NCBI RefSeq assembly: GCF_030683065.1
Contig: NZ_JAUXMX010000020.1
Coordinates: forward strand, 19,408-83,407
Origin: Pseudomonas sp.
GTDB lineage: Bacteria; Pseudomonadota; Gammaproteobacteria; Pseudomonadales; Pseudomonadaceae
Length of the DNA stretch: 64,000 nucleotides
Direction: 5' to 3'
Positions 39,107 through 47,972 of the stretch are shown piece by piece; the first letter of the stretch is position 1; the number at the start of each line of letters is the position of its first letter. The position numbers and the translations under genes were made by a program. The notes under the pieces are model-generated. The model was not told where the DNA came from, made no database searches, and saw nothing but the letters and a program-made list of their open reading frames with translations.

Positions 39107-40135
39107 ATGTATACCCTGGCCCGCCAGCTACTGTTCAAACTCTCCCCGGAAACCTCTCACGAGCTGACTATCGACCTGGTCGGCGCGGGTGGGCGTCTGG
39201 GGCTTAATGGCCTGCTGAGCAAGGCGCCGGCCAGCTTGCCTGTCAATGTGATGGGGTTGGAGTTTGCCAATCCAGTCGGTTTGGCTGCCGGCCTGGATAA
39301 AAATGGCGATGCGATCGACGGTTTCGCTCAGCTCGGTTTTGGTTTTGTCGAGATCGGCACCGTGACGCCACGCCCGCAGCCGGGCAATCCCAAGCCGCGG
39401 CTGTTCCGTTTGCCAGAGGCTGAGGCCATCATTAACCGCATGGGCTTCAATAACCTGGGTGTCGACCATCTGCTGGGCAGGGTGCAGGCGGCTAAATACA
39501 AAGGTGTGTTGGGGATCAATATAGGCAAGAACTTTGATACGCCGGTCGAGCGCGCGGTGGATGACTACTTGCTGTGCCTGGACAAGGTCTACGCCCACGC
39601 CAGTTACGTCACGGTCAACGTAAGCTCGCCGAATACCCCCGGCCTGCGTAGCCTGCAGTTCGGCGATTCGCTCAAGCAGTTACTCGAAGCCTTGCGCCTG
39701 CGTCAGGAAGACCTGACCCGCCAGCATGGTAAGCGCGTGCCACTGGCAATCAAGATCGCCCCGGATATGAGCGATGAAGAAACCGTCGAAGTGGCCAAGG
39801 CGCTGGTCGAGGCCGGTATGGATGCAGTGATTGCCACCAATACCACCCTGGGCCGTGAAGGTGTTCAGGGTCTTGAGTTCGGCGATGAGGCTGGTGGTTT
39901 GTCCGGCGCACCCGTGCGCGACAAGAGCACCCATATCGTCAAGGTTCTGGCTGCTGAGTTGGCTGGGCGTTTACCGATCATTGCCGTAGGCGGCATCACT
40001 GAAGGCAAGCACGCAGGCGAGAAGATCGCCGCTGGAGCGAGCCTGGTACAGATTTATTCCGGGTTCATTTACAAGGGCCCGGCGCTGATTCGCGAAGCGG
40101 TGGATGCGATTGCCGGATTACCGCGCAAGGGATAA
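39107..40135 (+). CDS. pyrD: dihydroorotate dehydrogenase (quinone)
   Basis: A 342-residue class 2 dihydroorotate dehydrogenase, the membrane-associated quinone-linked step of pyrimidine synthesis. The N-terminal helix ([20 protein letters not shown]) is the membrane and quinone-binding part. Then come [49 protein letters not shown] and [13 protein letters not shown]. The catalytic Ser is in [14 protein letters not shown], and the FMN-binding end is PIIAVGGI and [16 protein letters not shown]. Its neighbour rmf converges on it. Confidence 0.97.
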   Translation: MYTLARQLLFKLSPETSHELTIDLVGAGGRLGLNGLLSKAPASLPVNVMGLEFANPVGLAAGLDKNGDAIDGFAQLGFGFVEIGTVTPRPQPGNPKPRLFRLPEAEAIINRMGFNNLGVDHLLGRVQAAKYKGVLGINIGKNFDTPVERAVDDYLLCLDKVYAHASYVTVNVSSPNTPGLRSLQFGDSLKQLLEALRLRQEDLTRQHGKRVPLAIKIAPDMSDEETVEVAKALVEAGMDAVIATNTTLGREGVQGLEFGDEAGGLSGAPVRDKSTHIVKVLAAELAGRLPIIAVGGITEGKHAGEKIAAGASLVQIYSGFIYKGPALIREAVDAIAGLPRKG

Positions 40136-40160
40136 GCGACGCGAGGTGTGCGGCGAAGGG

Positions 40161-40183
40161 TTCGCGGCTAAAGCCGCTGCTAC
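40161..40183. repeat. single REP-like element
   Basis: TTCGCGGCTAAAGCCGCTGCTAC, one base off the REP arm consensus seen at 22557-22576. It lies between pyrD and the rmf terminator. Confidence 0.55.
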
Positions 40184-40206
40184 AGCGAGGGTTGGTAGGG
40201 CCGGCA

Positions 40207-40232
40207 ATAAAAAGGGCTCCCTGAAGGAGCCC
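40207..40232 (-). terminator. rho-independent terminator after rmf
   Basis: On the minus strand GGGCTCC pairs with GGAGCCC around a 4-6-base loop and is followed by a run of five T. It is about 65 bases after the rmf stop. Confidence 0.8.
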
Positions 40233-40296
40233 CTGGGCTCTCGCCCGCCGCCCGGATGGGGCGTGCTTGATGAAGTCGGTAGAGTCCTTGAGTGAG

Positions 40297-40512
40297 TTAG
40301 CCGACAGCGTGAAGTTCGTTAAGTCGGTGGATGCCGGCGGTGCCGGTCAGTCCGTCCCAGTTGTCACCGCGACCTTCGCGCCAGCCGTTCAACCAGGCTT
40401 GACGTACTGAAGGGAGTGTAAATGGACACATTTCTCGGGATTTGCCATGGACGCCGTATTGGTAGCCGCGCAAAAAAGCTCTTTCTAACGGATCACGCTT
40501 TAGTCTTCTCAT
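40297..40512 (-). CDS. rmf: ribosome modulation factor
   Basis: A 71-residue basic protein matching RMF, which drives 70S ribosomes into inactive 100S dimers in stationary phase. The core is RDPLERAFLRGYQYGVHGKSREMCPF, then RQAWLNGWREGRGDNW. The position between pyrD and rlmL is the standard one in pseudomonads. The 5' region (40513-40660) has three perfect hairpins with 3-base loops, consistent with a structured leader. A terminator follows the gene. Confidence 0.96.
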   Translation of the reverse strand: MRRLKRDPLERAFLRGYQYGVHGKSREMCPFTLPSVRQAWLNGWREGRGDNWDGLTGTAGIHRLNELHAVG

Positions 40513-40660
40513 CGGGTATTGCCCTCAACGTTGACTGTAATGTCCCTTAGACCTCGGCGACCTCGTCGCGAGGTCAGGCAGAAAGATTCTGCCAGAGGAG
40601 AAGTCCGCTGCCGGCGTGGCGGTTCTTCCTCGTGCTTTTGTCGTTGCGACAAAAGCCTGG
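40513..40660 (-). promoter_or_regulatory. structured rmf leader region (candidate rmf RNA motif)
   Basis: Three perfect inverted repeats with 3-base loops lie upstream of rmf. GACCTCG-TCG-CGAGGTC is at 40559-40575. GGCAGAA-AGA-TTCTGCC is at 40577-40593. A 10-base-pair stem, GCTTTTGTCG with CGACAAAAGC, is at 40634-40656. I recall that comparative genomics has described a conserved rmf-leader RNA motif in Pseudomonas; this region fits that description, but a covariance-model search is needed to confirm it. The rest of the gap to rlmL (40661-40952) shows nothing nameable. Confidence 0.6.
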
Positions 40661-40952
40661 GTAGATTTCTATCTAATGCTTGGATGCATGTGAATGATCG
40701 TTTTGTCATAAGGAAGTAACAGTTTTGCTGATCAAGCCATAAGGCGTCGCGCAGAAGGCCCGGCTTCTTGCGGCTACCACCGATGATGCGGGCGTTTGCA
40801 GCGTGTGTGTAGGTGTTTTGCCACTGCGAATTAATCGCGGCTGGATGCTTTGTTTATTCCGATGAAGGGTCGCCTTGCGACGTTTTGTCACTTATTTTGG
40901 CTGTGTTGACTCGCTCACCTGCCGTTTACTGCCTTAGGCACTGGATATTCCC

Positions 40953-43226
40953 ATGTCGGATCGTTACGAACTCTTTCTCACTTGCCCCAAGGGCCTGGAA
41001 GGCTTGCTGCTTGAAGAAGCCGGCAACCTAGGGCTCGAGGAGGCGCGCGAGCATACGTCCGCCATTCGGGGTGTTGCCAGTATGGAGACGGCTTATCGCT
41101 TGTGCCTGTGGTCGCGCCTGGCCAACCGGGTATTGCTGGTGCTCAAGCGCTTCCCGATTCAGGACGCCCAAAGCCTCTACGAGGGTGTGCTGGAGGTCGA
41201 CTGGTTCGAGCACCTGGAACCCACCGGCAGTCTGGCCGTGGAGTTCAGCGGTAATGGTTCGGGAATCGACAATACCCACTTCGGTGCGTTGAAGGTCAAG
41301 GACGCCATCGTCGACAAACTGCGGCAGAAGGACGGCACGCGGCCATCGATCGACAAGCTCAACCCGGACATGCGCGTGCACCTGCGCCTGGATCGCGGCG
41401 AGGCGATTCTTTCCCTCGACCTGTCCGGGCACAGCCTGCATCAGCGTGGTTATCGCCTGCAGCAGGGCGCTGCACCATTGAAGGAAAACCTTGCCGCGGC
41501 GGTTCTGCTGCGTGCCGGCTGGCCGCGCATCGCCGCTGAGGGTGGTGCGCTGGCCGACCCCATGTGCGGCGTCGGCACGTTCCTGGTGGAGGCCGCGATG
41601 ATTGCCGCCGACATCGCGCCAAACCTCAACCGCGAGCAGTGGGGTTTCAGTCATTGGCTGGGTCATGTACCGGCCTTGTGGAAGAAGCTGCACGCCGAAG
41701 CCGAGCAACGCGCCGCCGCAGGCATGGCCAAACCGCCGTTGTGGATCCGTGGCTACGAGGCTGACCCGCGCCTGATTCAGCCCGCGCGCAACAATATCGA
41801 GCGGGCTGGTCTGAGCCACTGGATCAAGGTCTATCAGGGCGAACTGTCGACCTTCGAGCCGCGGCCCGATCAGAACCAGAAAGGTCTGGTTATCTGTAAT
41901 CCACCCTATGGCGAGCGCCTGGGCGAAGAGGCCAGCCTGCTGTATCTCTACCAGAACCTCGGCGAACGCCTGCGTCAGGCATGCATGGGTTGGGAGGCGG
42001 CGGTGTTTACCGGCGCGCCGGATCTGGGCAAGCGTATGGGTATTCGCAGCCACAAGCAGTACGCCTTCTGGAATGGTGCCTTGCCGTGCAAGTTGCTGTT
42101 GATCAAGGTGCAGCCGGAGCAGTTTGTTACCGGTGAGCGGCGTACCCCGGAGCAGCGCGAGCGTGAGCGTGAACAGGCCGAAGCCGACAAGTCCCCGCTT
42201 GAGCCGCTGGAGCGTCAGTACAACAAGAACGGCAATCCGCTCAAGCCGGCCCCCGTACCCGCTCCAGTGGTCGAGCTGGCGCGCCTGAGTGAAGGCGGGC
42301 AGATGTTCGCCAATCGCCTGCAAAAGAATCTGAAACAGTTGGGCAAGTGGGTGCGTCGCGAAGGCATCGACTGTTACCGCCTGTACGACGCCGATATGCC
42401 GGAATACTCCATGGCGGTGGATTTGTATGGTGATTGGGTGCATGTGCAGGAATATGCCGCCCCCAAGTCAATTGATCCTGAAAAAGCTAAAGCCCGTATG
42501 TTTGACGCCATAGCCGCGATCCCGCAGGCGCTGAATGTCGACAAGAACAAGGTGATCATCAAGCGCCGCGAGCGCCAGGCTGGCACCAAGCAGTACCAGC
42601 GCCAGGCGACCCAGGGTCAGTTTCTGGAAGTCAGCGAGGGTGGCGTAAAGCTGCTGGTCAACCTCACCGATTACCTAGACACCGGACTGTTCCTCGATCA
42701 CCGCCCGCTGCGTCTGCGCATCCAGAAAGAGGCCGCCGGCAAGCGCTTCCTCAACCTGTATTGCTACACCGCCACGGCTACCGTGCATGCGGCCAAGGGC
42801 GGCGCGCGCAGCACCACCAGCGTCGATCTGTCGAAGACCTACCTGGACTGGGCGCGGCGTAACCTGTCGCTCAATGGCTTCTCTGACAAGAACAAGCTGG
42901 AGCAGGCCGATGTGATGGTCTGGCTGGAAGAGGATCGTGGCGAATACGATCTGATCTTCATCGACCCACCGACCTTCTCCAATTCCAAACGCATGGAGGG
43001 CGTGTTCGATATCCAACGCGATCACGTGCAGTTGCTCGACCTGGCCATGGCGCGCCTGGCACCGGGCGGCGTGTTGTATTTCTCCAATAACTTCCGCAAG
43101 TTCGAGCTTGATGAGGGGCTGGCGGCACGTTACGGTTTGGAGGACATCAGCGCCACGACCCTGGATCCGGACTTTGCCCGTAACCCGAAAATCCACCGTG
43201 CCTGGCGTCTGACCACCCAAGGCTGA
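40953..43226 (+). CDS. rlmL: bifunctional 23S rRNA methyltransferase RlmKL
   Basis: A 757-residue fusion. It has an N-terminal THUMP domain (about 45-155) and the RlmL methyltransferase with DPMCGVGTFLVEAAMIAADIAPNL and the catalytic NPPYGERLGEE, which makes m2G2445. The C-terminal RlmK methyltransferase has FLNLYCYTATATVHAAKGGA and IDPPTFSNSKRMEG, which makes m7G2069. The length and order equal the gammaproteobacterial RlmKL (YcbY). It is transcribed away from rmf. Confidence 0.96.
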   Translation: MSDRYELFLTCPKGLEGLLLEEAGNLGLEEAREHTSAIRGVASMETAYRLCLWSRLANRVLLVLKRFPIQDAQSLYEGVLEVDWFEHLEPTGSLAVEFSGNGSGIDNTHFGALKVKDAIVDKLRQKDGTRPSIDKLNPDMRVHLRLDRGEAILSLDLSGHSLHQRGYRLQQGAAPLKENLAAAVLLRAGWPRIAAEGGALADPMCGVGTFLVEAAMIAADIAPNLNREQWGFSHWLGHVPALWKKLHAEAEQRAAAGMAKPPLWIRGYEADPRLIQPARNNIERAGLSHWIKVYQGELSTFEPRPDQNQKGLVICNPPYGERLGEEASLLYLYQNLGERLRQACMGWEAAVFTGAPDLGKRMGIRSHKQYAFWNGALPCKLLLIKVQPEQFVTGERRTPEQREREREQAEADKSPLEPLERQYNKNGNPLKPAPVPAPVVELARLSEGGQMFANRLQKNLKQLGKWVRREGIDCYRLYDADMPEYSMAVDLYGDWVHVQEYAAPKSIDPEKAKARMFDAIAAIPQALNVDKNKVIIKRRERQAGTKQYQRQATQGQFLEVSEGGVKLLVNLTDYLDTGLFLDHRPLRLRIQKEAAGKRFLNLYCYTATATVHAAKGGARSTTSVDLSKTYLDWARRNLSLNGFSDKNKLEQADVMVWLEEDRGEYDLIFIDPPTFSNSKRMEGVFDIQRDHVQLLDLAMARLAPGGVLYFSNNFRKFELDEGLAARYGLEDISATTLDPDFARNPKIHRAWRLTTQG

Positions 43227-43313
43227 GCGCTGTTGGAAAAACGCACGCCTACTACGGTCGTCTTGGCGTGACGCAGTAGGCGCCGACCCATTACCTCGAG
43301 CAGTCTGCGATCC

Positions 43314-43380
43314 GCAGGCAGTGCACCAGGGTTATTAGTGCGGTACAGAAGCTGGCGGGTTGTCGCTGCGCTCCGAACGG
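43314..43380. repeat. dispersed intergenic repeat, copy 1
   Basis: It shares GCAGGCAGTGCACC and AAGCTGGCGGG(T/C)TGTCGCTGCGC with 52287-52353; the two 67-base segments align without gaps at about 45 positions. Both are in gene-free DNA. Confidence 0.55.
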
Positions 43381-43422
43381 ATCGCCGGCCTAGGCTCCAA
43401 GCCAGAAAGGCTGATACGCCTG

Positions 43423-43662
43423 TCAGTCGCTGAGCGCTTGCAGCCACTCCTTGGGCACATCGCGTTTCAATGCCAGCTGGCATTGCTGGCTTTCCGGATC
43501 GAAGACGATGACGGCTTCGCCTTTATCGAGGGCGTGGCGCACCCGTTGCACACGGGTTTGCAGTGGGGTTTCGTCGCCGTTATCGGTGCCTTCGCGGGTG
43601 ACGAAGTCCTCGATCAGGGAGGTGAGGGTGTCGGCTTCGAGCAGGGATGCAGGGATTAGCAC
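43423..43662 (-). CDS. YheU family protein
   Basis: A 79-residue protein with the YheU pattern: MLIPASLLEADTLTSLIEDFVTREGTDNGD, then RVQRVRHALDKGEAVIVFDPESQQCQLA. The FVTREGTD motif and the KGEAVIVFD strand are diagnostic. It is small and cytosolic, of unknown function. The similar fold of some toxin-antitoxin and RNA-binding proteins is not evidence enough for a role. It is a single gene converging with rlmL. Confidence 0.85.
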   Translation of the reverse strand: MLIPASLLEADTLTSLIEDFVTREGTDNGDETPLQTRVQRVRHALDKGEAVIVFDPESQQCQLALKRDVPKEWLQALSD

Positions 43663-43826
43663 GGTTTGTTTCTCCAGAACGCAGCGGCGATGCTAACGCG
43701 CCTTGGACGTGCTGGCCATGCCGCAGATTACGGCCACTAGCAGCGTAGTGTTGGGAGCCGCCAGAGCGGCTTTCCGTTTGCCGCTTACTGACACCGTATA
43801 GGTCGCACGGCTTCTGCGATCTCGGG

Positions 43827-46580
43827 TCAGTTGTCTTGCAGGGTCTGCCTGAGCAGATAATGCTCAAGGGTGGCGTAGAGTCGGGTACTGTCCAGTGGCT
43901 TGCCGAGGAAATCGTTCATGCCGACCTGCATGCCATGCCGGCGATGCTCGTCGAGCGTATGCGCGGTCAGTGCGACGATGGGTACCGCGACGAGGTTTTG
44001 CTGGTGCTCAAACTGGCGAATCTTTTCGGTCGCAGCAAAACCATCCATTACCGGCATTTCACAGTCCATCAGGATCAGTTGTATCGCCGCCGGGTCGCGT
44101 TGATATTCATCGAGGGCGGCCAGCCCATTGCTCACCAGGCGCACGTTATAGCCGCGTTTCCTCAAGAAGCCCTGCACCACCAACTGATTAACCTGATTGT
44201 CTTCGGCGACCAGGATGCACGGAGTTCCAGCCTGCTCGGCATGTGCTGCTCGCGGCAGGTGTTCCACGTTGGCGCGGTGCTCTGCATAGAGTTCGACCAG
44301 TGTGGCCCGCAGGGCGCTGACTGTTAGCGGTTGCGCCAGGCTGAGCAGGCGCATACCGGCACAGGGGGGTAACTGCTGGGATTGCTGTGGGGGGCAGAGC
44401 AGTAATATGCGCTGGCCGGGCTGCAGGTAAGGGTGCAGCGAGTCCAGCCAATGGTTGGCGCTGCCGGGCCAGGGTGACATCAATACAAGCAGAGGCGCGG
44501 TGCTGACATCTTCCAGGTAACCGTGCAGCTTGTCCGGGTTGTGACAGAGTTCGGTGTGCATGCCCCAGCGACCGAGCAGGCGAGCCAAGGCGTCCAGGCC
44601 GAGGCCGTCAAGCGAGCAGAGCAGGGCGGTACGGCCCTTGAGTAGCCGGGTCAGGGCATCGGCTTCACGCACTGGGTCGCCTAAGGGGATATCGAAGGCG
44701 AAGCGGCTGCCCTGGCCCGGCGTGCTCTGTACTTCCATGCGCCCGCCCATCATTTCTACCAGCTCTTTACTGATTGCCAGGCCCAGGCCGCTGCCGCCGT
44801 AGCGCCGGGTGGTACTGGAGTCGCCCTGGGAGAAGGACTCGAAGAGGCGGGCCTGATTCTCCGGGTTGATGCCCACGCCGCTGTCGCTTACCGAGAACAC
44901 CAGATGGGCTTGGCCGAGTGAGTCGCTGCGGCGGCAGACATTTACCCCGACATAGCCCTCATCGGTGAATTTCAGGGCGTTGCTCAGCAGGTTCATCAGC
45001 ACCTGCTTGACTCGGGTGGGGTCGCCGCGGGTGTATCGGGGCACGTCTGCATCCAGACTTATATATAGACGCAGGTTCTTGTCCAGCGCTTGCCCGGTGA
45101 ACAGGCTAAGGGTGTCGGAGGTCAGTTGTTCGAGGTCGAAGTCGATATGTTCCAGGCTGAGCTTGCCGGACTCGATCCGTGCGTAGTCGAGGATGTCGTT
45201 GATCACCGCCATCAAGGAGGTGCCGGAGCTGGATATGGTATCGACATAGAAGCGTTGGCTGCGATCCAGTGAGGTTTCTCGCAGCAGTTGCAGCATGCCC
45301 AATACACCATTCAGTGGGGTGCGGATCTCGTGGCTCATCATGGCCAGAAAGCGGCTTTTCGCCAGGTTTTCGATTTCCGCCTGTTCGGCAGCACGGCGTG
45401 AATGGAAGCCCTCTTCTTTGAGGATGTTGATGCGGTCTGCCAGGCCGATGGACAGAGTGATCAACTCGATGGTTACGCCGATCTTGACCACCGCAGCGCC
45501 GTACAGGCCAAACACCTCGAACCCCAGTGAACCCGAGGTGGCAATGATGAACGAAGCCAGCAAAATGCCCCAGGCAAGAATGTAGTAGGAGCCGTAGCGC
45601 AAGCCGCGGCGCCACACATAAGCGCCGCTGAGAAGCAGTACAAGTGAGACTGCCAGTACGGTCAGGCTAGCCAGGATATTCCAGGCTTGCAGGCCGATCA
45701 GCGGCAGCGATAACAGGCAGCCGAGTGTGGCCAGCATGAACAGGCGCAGGCCCTGGTCGAGACGCGGAAAATGTTGCCGGGTATGCAGGAAGTGACGGCT
45801 GAACTGACTGGCGCTCAGGCAGTGGAGGAACATCAGTATGTAAATACTGATCGACTGCAGACCAATATGCTGCGGCAGCAGTTTGAACAGCATGCCATCG
45901 AAACTGATGATGAACAGGCCGATATTCAGGCTGTAAACCAGGTACCAGAAGTACGCTGGTTCGCGCAGGGAGATGAACAGGAACAAGTTGTAGAAGAACA
46001 TCGCGAACAGCACGCCGTAGAAGGCGCCATTCAGGCCCATGAGGTTTTCCTGGGCGGCTGCGCTGGCATTGTGGGTGCTGAAGAACAGCGGCACGAATAC
46101 CGTACTGCTGGTGTTCACGCGGACCAGCAGGGCGTTTTCGCCTGGGGGCAGGGTCATCGGGAACCAGAAATTGCGCACCTGAACCGGGCGCTGGGAGAAG
46201 GCATAGCGGTCGCCACTTTCTTGCGCTAACCACTGGCCGTCACTGCCGCTTAGATAGACCTGAATATGATCGAGCAGCGGATAGTTGACTTCCAGGTAGC
46301 CAGCCAGGTCCTGCTCCAGGCTGTTGTGCAGGCGCACCTTGAACCACCAGACAGAGCTGCTTTTGCCGAGGTTGGCATGCTCGCCCTTAACGCTTTCAAA
46401 GCGCTCGTCGCCCAGCCCACTGACCTGTTCGAGAGTCAGGCTGCCATCAGGGTCTTGCAGGTAGCCCATGGTGGCGCCGAGTGATAGGCGCAGCTCAGGC
46501 TTGTCCAATTGCGCGGGCAATAATGCCCACGCCGGGCCACACAGCCAGAGCAACAGCACTGCCAGGCAAATACGCGGCAT
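43827..46580 (-). CDS. 7TMR-DISM hybrid sensor histidine kinase/response regulator
   Basis: A 917-residue hybrid kinase. After a signal peptide ([19 protein letters not shown]) comes a periplasmic 7TMR-DISM carbohydrate-binding-like domain (about 25-170), then seven helices (about 180-375). HisKA follows with the phospho-accepting His in [13 protein letters not shown] (H417), then the ATPase domain (ending [32 protein letters not shown]). A degenerate receiver (about 645-750) lacks the Asp. A full C-terminal receiver has the phospho-Asp in [13 protein letters not shown] (D839). ATG at 46580 with AGGGGAG upstream was preferred over GTG at 46619. RetS and LadS of P. aeruginosa share this sensor type. 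The signal and output are unknown. Confidence 0.92.
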   Translation of the reverse strand: MPRICLAVLLLWLCGPAWALLPAQLDKPELRLSLGATMGYLQDPDGSLTLEQVSGLGDERFESVKGEHANLGKSSSVWWFKVRLHNSLEQDLAGYLEVNYPLLDHIQVYLSGSDGQWLAQESGDRYAFSQRPVQVRNFWFPMTLPPGENALLVRVNTSSTVFVPLFFSTHNASAAAQENLMGLNGAFYGVLFAMFFYNLFLFISLREPAYFWYLVYSLNIGLFIISFDGMLFKLLPQHIGLQSISIYILMFLHCLSASQFSRHFLHTRQHFPRLDQGLRLFMLATLGCLLSLPLIGLQAWNILASLTVLAVSLVLLLSGAYVWRRGLRYGSYYILAWGILLASFIIATSGSLGFEVFGLYGAAVVKIGVTIELITLSIGLADRINILKEEGFHSRRAAEQAEIENLAKSRFLAMMSHEIRTPLNGVLGMLQLLRETSLDRSQRFYVDTISSSGTSLMAVINDILDYARIESGKLSLEHIDFDLEQLTSDTLSLFTGQALDKNLRLYISLDADVPRYTRGDPTRVKQVLMNLLSNALKFTDEGYVGVNVCRRSDSLGQAHLVFSVSDSGVGINPENQARLFESFSQGDSSTTRRYGGSGLGLAISKELVEMMGGRMEVQSTPGQGSRFAFDIPLGDPVREADALTRLLKGRTALLCSLDGLGLDALARLLGRWGMHTELCHNPDKLHGYLEDVSTAPLLVLMSPWPGSANHWLDSLHPYLQPGQRILLLCPPQQSQQLPPCAGMRLLSLAQPLTVSALRATLVELYAEHRANVEHLPRAAHAEQAGTPCILVAEDNQVNQLVVQGFLRKRGYNVRLVSNGLAALDEYQRDPAAIQLILMDCEMPVMDGFAATEKIRQFEHQQNLVAVPIVALTAHTLDEHRRHGMQVGMNDFLGKPLDSTRLYATLEHYLLRQTLQDN

Positions 46581-46670
46581 CCGCGCTCCCCTTATCGTTA
46601 GCGGGAGCGCATGAAACACGCCACGCCGGTCATCATCTATCGGCCACTGTGCCTTTATGCGGGGTGTCCT

Positions 46671-47861
46671 TCAAGCGTCCTTGTCGCGCTGGCCGAGCAG
46701 GCTGTCGACGGTTGGAACGCGGGTCTCGCTTTCCATCTGCGTGTTGTGCTCCAGTTGATGACTGAAACGCTCCAGTGAACCCTGGGCAGGTTGGGCGTCG
46801 CTGGCGAATACCGGCGGGCTGAGCAGGTAGGCGCAGAGTAGGCGGCAGAGGCTGGCGAGGCTGTCGACATGGGTGCGCTCGTAGCCGTGGGTGGCATCGC
46901 AGCCGAAGGCCAGCAGGGCGGTGCGGATATCATGGCCGGCGGTGACGGCCGACTGCGTGTCGCTGTGGTAATAGCGAAACAGGTCACGGCGTACCGGTAT
47001 TTCGTTATCGCTGGCCAGGCGCAGTAGATGCCGCGACAGGTGATAGTCGTAGGGGCCGCCGGAGTCCTGCATGGCCACGCTGACCGTGTGCTCGCTGGAC
47101 TGCTGGCCGGGTGCGACAGGGGCGATATCGATGCCGACGAACTCGCTGACATCCCAGGGTAATACTGCGGCGGCACCGGAGCCGACCTCCTCGGTGATGG
47201 TAAATAGCGGATGGCAGTCGATTTCCGGTTCCAGGCCGCTTTCCTTGATGGCCTTGAGCGCCGCGAGCAGGGCGGCAACGCCGGCTTTGTCATCCAGGTG
47301 ACGGGCGCTGATATGGCCGCTTTCGGTGAATTCGGGCAGCGGGTCGAAGGCGACGAAATCGCCAACCGAGATACCCAGCGATTCGCAGTCGGCGCGGGTG
47401 GTGGTGTAAGCATCCAGGCGCAGTTCGACGTGATCCCAGCTGATCGGCAGTCGATCCACCTCGGTGTTGAAGGCATGTCCCGATGCCATCAGCGGTAACA
47501 CGCTACCGCGGATCACCCCGTGATCGGTGAATAGACTGACCCGGCTGCCTTCGGCGAAGCGGCTCGACCAGCAACCCACCGGGGCCAATGCCAGCCGACC
47601 AGTGTCCTTTAGCTCACGGACAATCGCCCCGATGGTGTCGAGGTGGGCTGATACTGCGCGGTCCGGGCTGCTTTGCTTGCCTTTCAAGGTGCCGCGAATA
47701 GTGCCGCGGCGGGTCATCTCAAAAGGAATGCCGAGCTCTTCCAGGCGCTCGGCAACGTAGCGCACGATGGTGTCGGTGAAACCGGTCGGGCTGGGGATGG
47801 CGAGCATCTCCAGCAGAACTTTCTGCAGGTAGGCAAGGTCGGGTTCGGGTATCGGTTGCAT
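46671..47861 (-). CDS. M42-type peptidase of the NAGGN osmoprotectant cluster
   Basis: A 396-residue M42-family metallopeptidase. Metal-binding motifs are SAHLDTIGAIV, HLDDKAGVAALLAAL and the catalytic EEVGSGAAAV; late ligands include GCDATHGYERTH. It is the third gene of the minus-strand NAGGN set (asnO, ngg, peptidase). A role in turnover of N-acetylglutaminylglutamine amide or its dipeptide precursor has been suggested from this conserved linkage; I know of no direct proof. It follows ngg after a 25-bp perfect hairpin. Confidence 0.9.
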   Translation of the reverse strand: MQPIPEPDLAYLQKVLLEMLAIPSPTGFTDTIVRYVAERLEELGIPFEMTRRGTIRGTLKGKQSSPDRAVSAHLDTIGAIVRELKDTGRLALAPVGCWSSRFAEGSRVSLFTDHGVIRGSVLPLMASGHAFNTEVDRLPISWDHVELRLDAYTTTRADCESLGISVGDFVAFDPLPEFTESGHISARHLDDKAGVAALLAALKAIKESGLEPEIDCHPLFTITEEVGSGAAAVLPWDVSEFVGIDIAPVAPGQQSSEHTVSVAMQDSGGPYDYHLSRHLLRLASDNEIPVRRDLFRYYHSDTQSAVTAGHDIRTALLAFGCDATHGYERTHVDSLASLCRLLCAYLLSPPVFASDAQPAQGSLERFSHQLEHNTQMESETRVPTVDSLLGQRDKDA

Positions 47862-47897
47862 GGCAATCTCCAGTTCGGGCCGATGTTGGAGCCAGGG

Positions 47898-47958
47898 GGA
47901 CGCCTAGTCCTTGCTGGCGATCAGGGGCGTTAAGATCGCCAGCAAGGACTAGGCGTCC
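47898..47958. repeat. 25-bp perfect inverted repeat between ngg and the M42 peptidase
   Basis: The arm 47898-47922 (starting GGACGCCTAG, ending GGCGATC) is the exact reverse complement of 47934-47958, with an 11-base loop (AGGGGCGTTAA). In RNA this is a very stable hairpin within the operon, 15 bases beyond the ngg stop codon (47973-47975). No T-run follows, so it could stabilise the upstream transcript or attenuate the downstream gene. It does not match the GTAGGAGC REP type. Confidence 0.85.
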
Positions 47959-47972
47959 ATGGGCGTGTTGGC

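Noticed and set aside
41028..42443. 471-residue minus-strand frame
   Set aside because: Antisense of rlmL; the rlmL motifs are complete.
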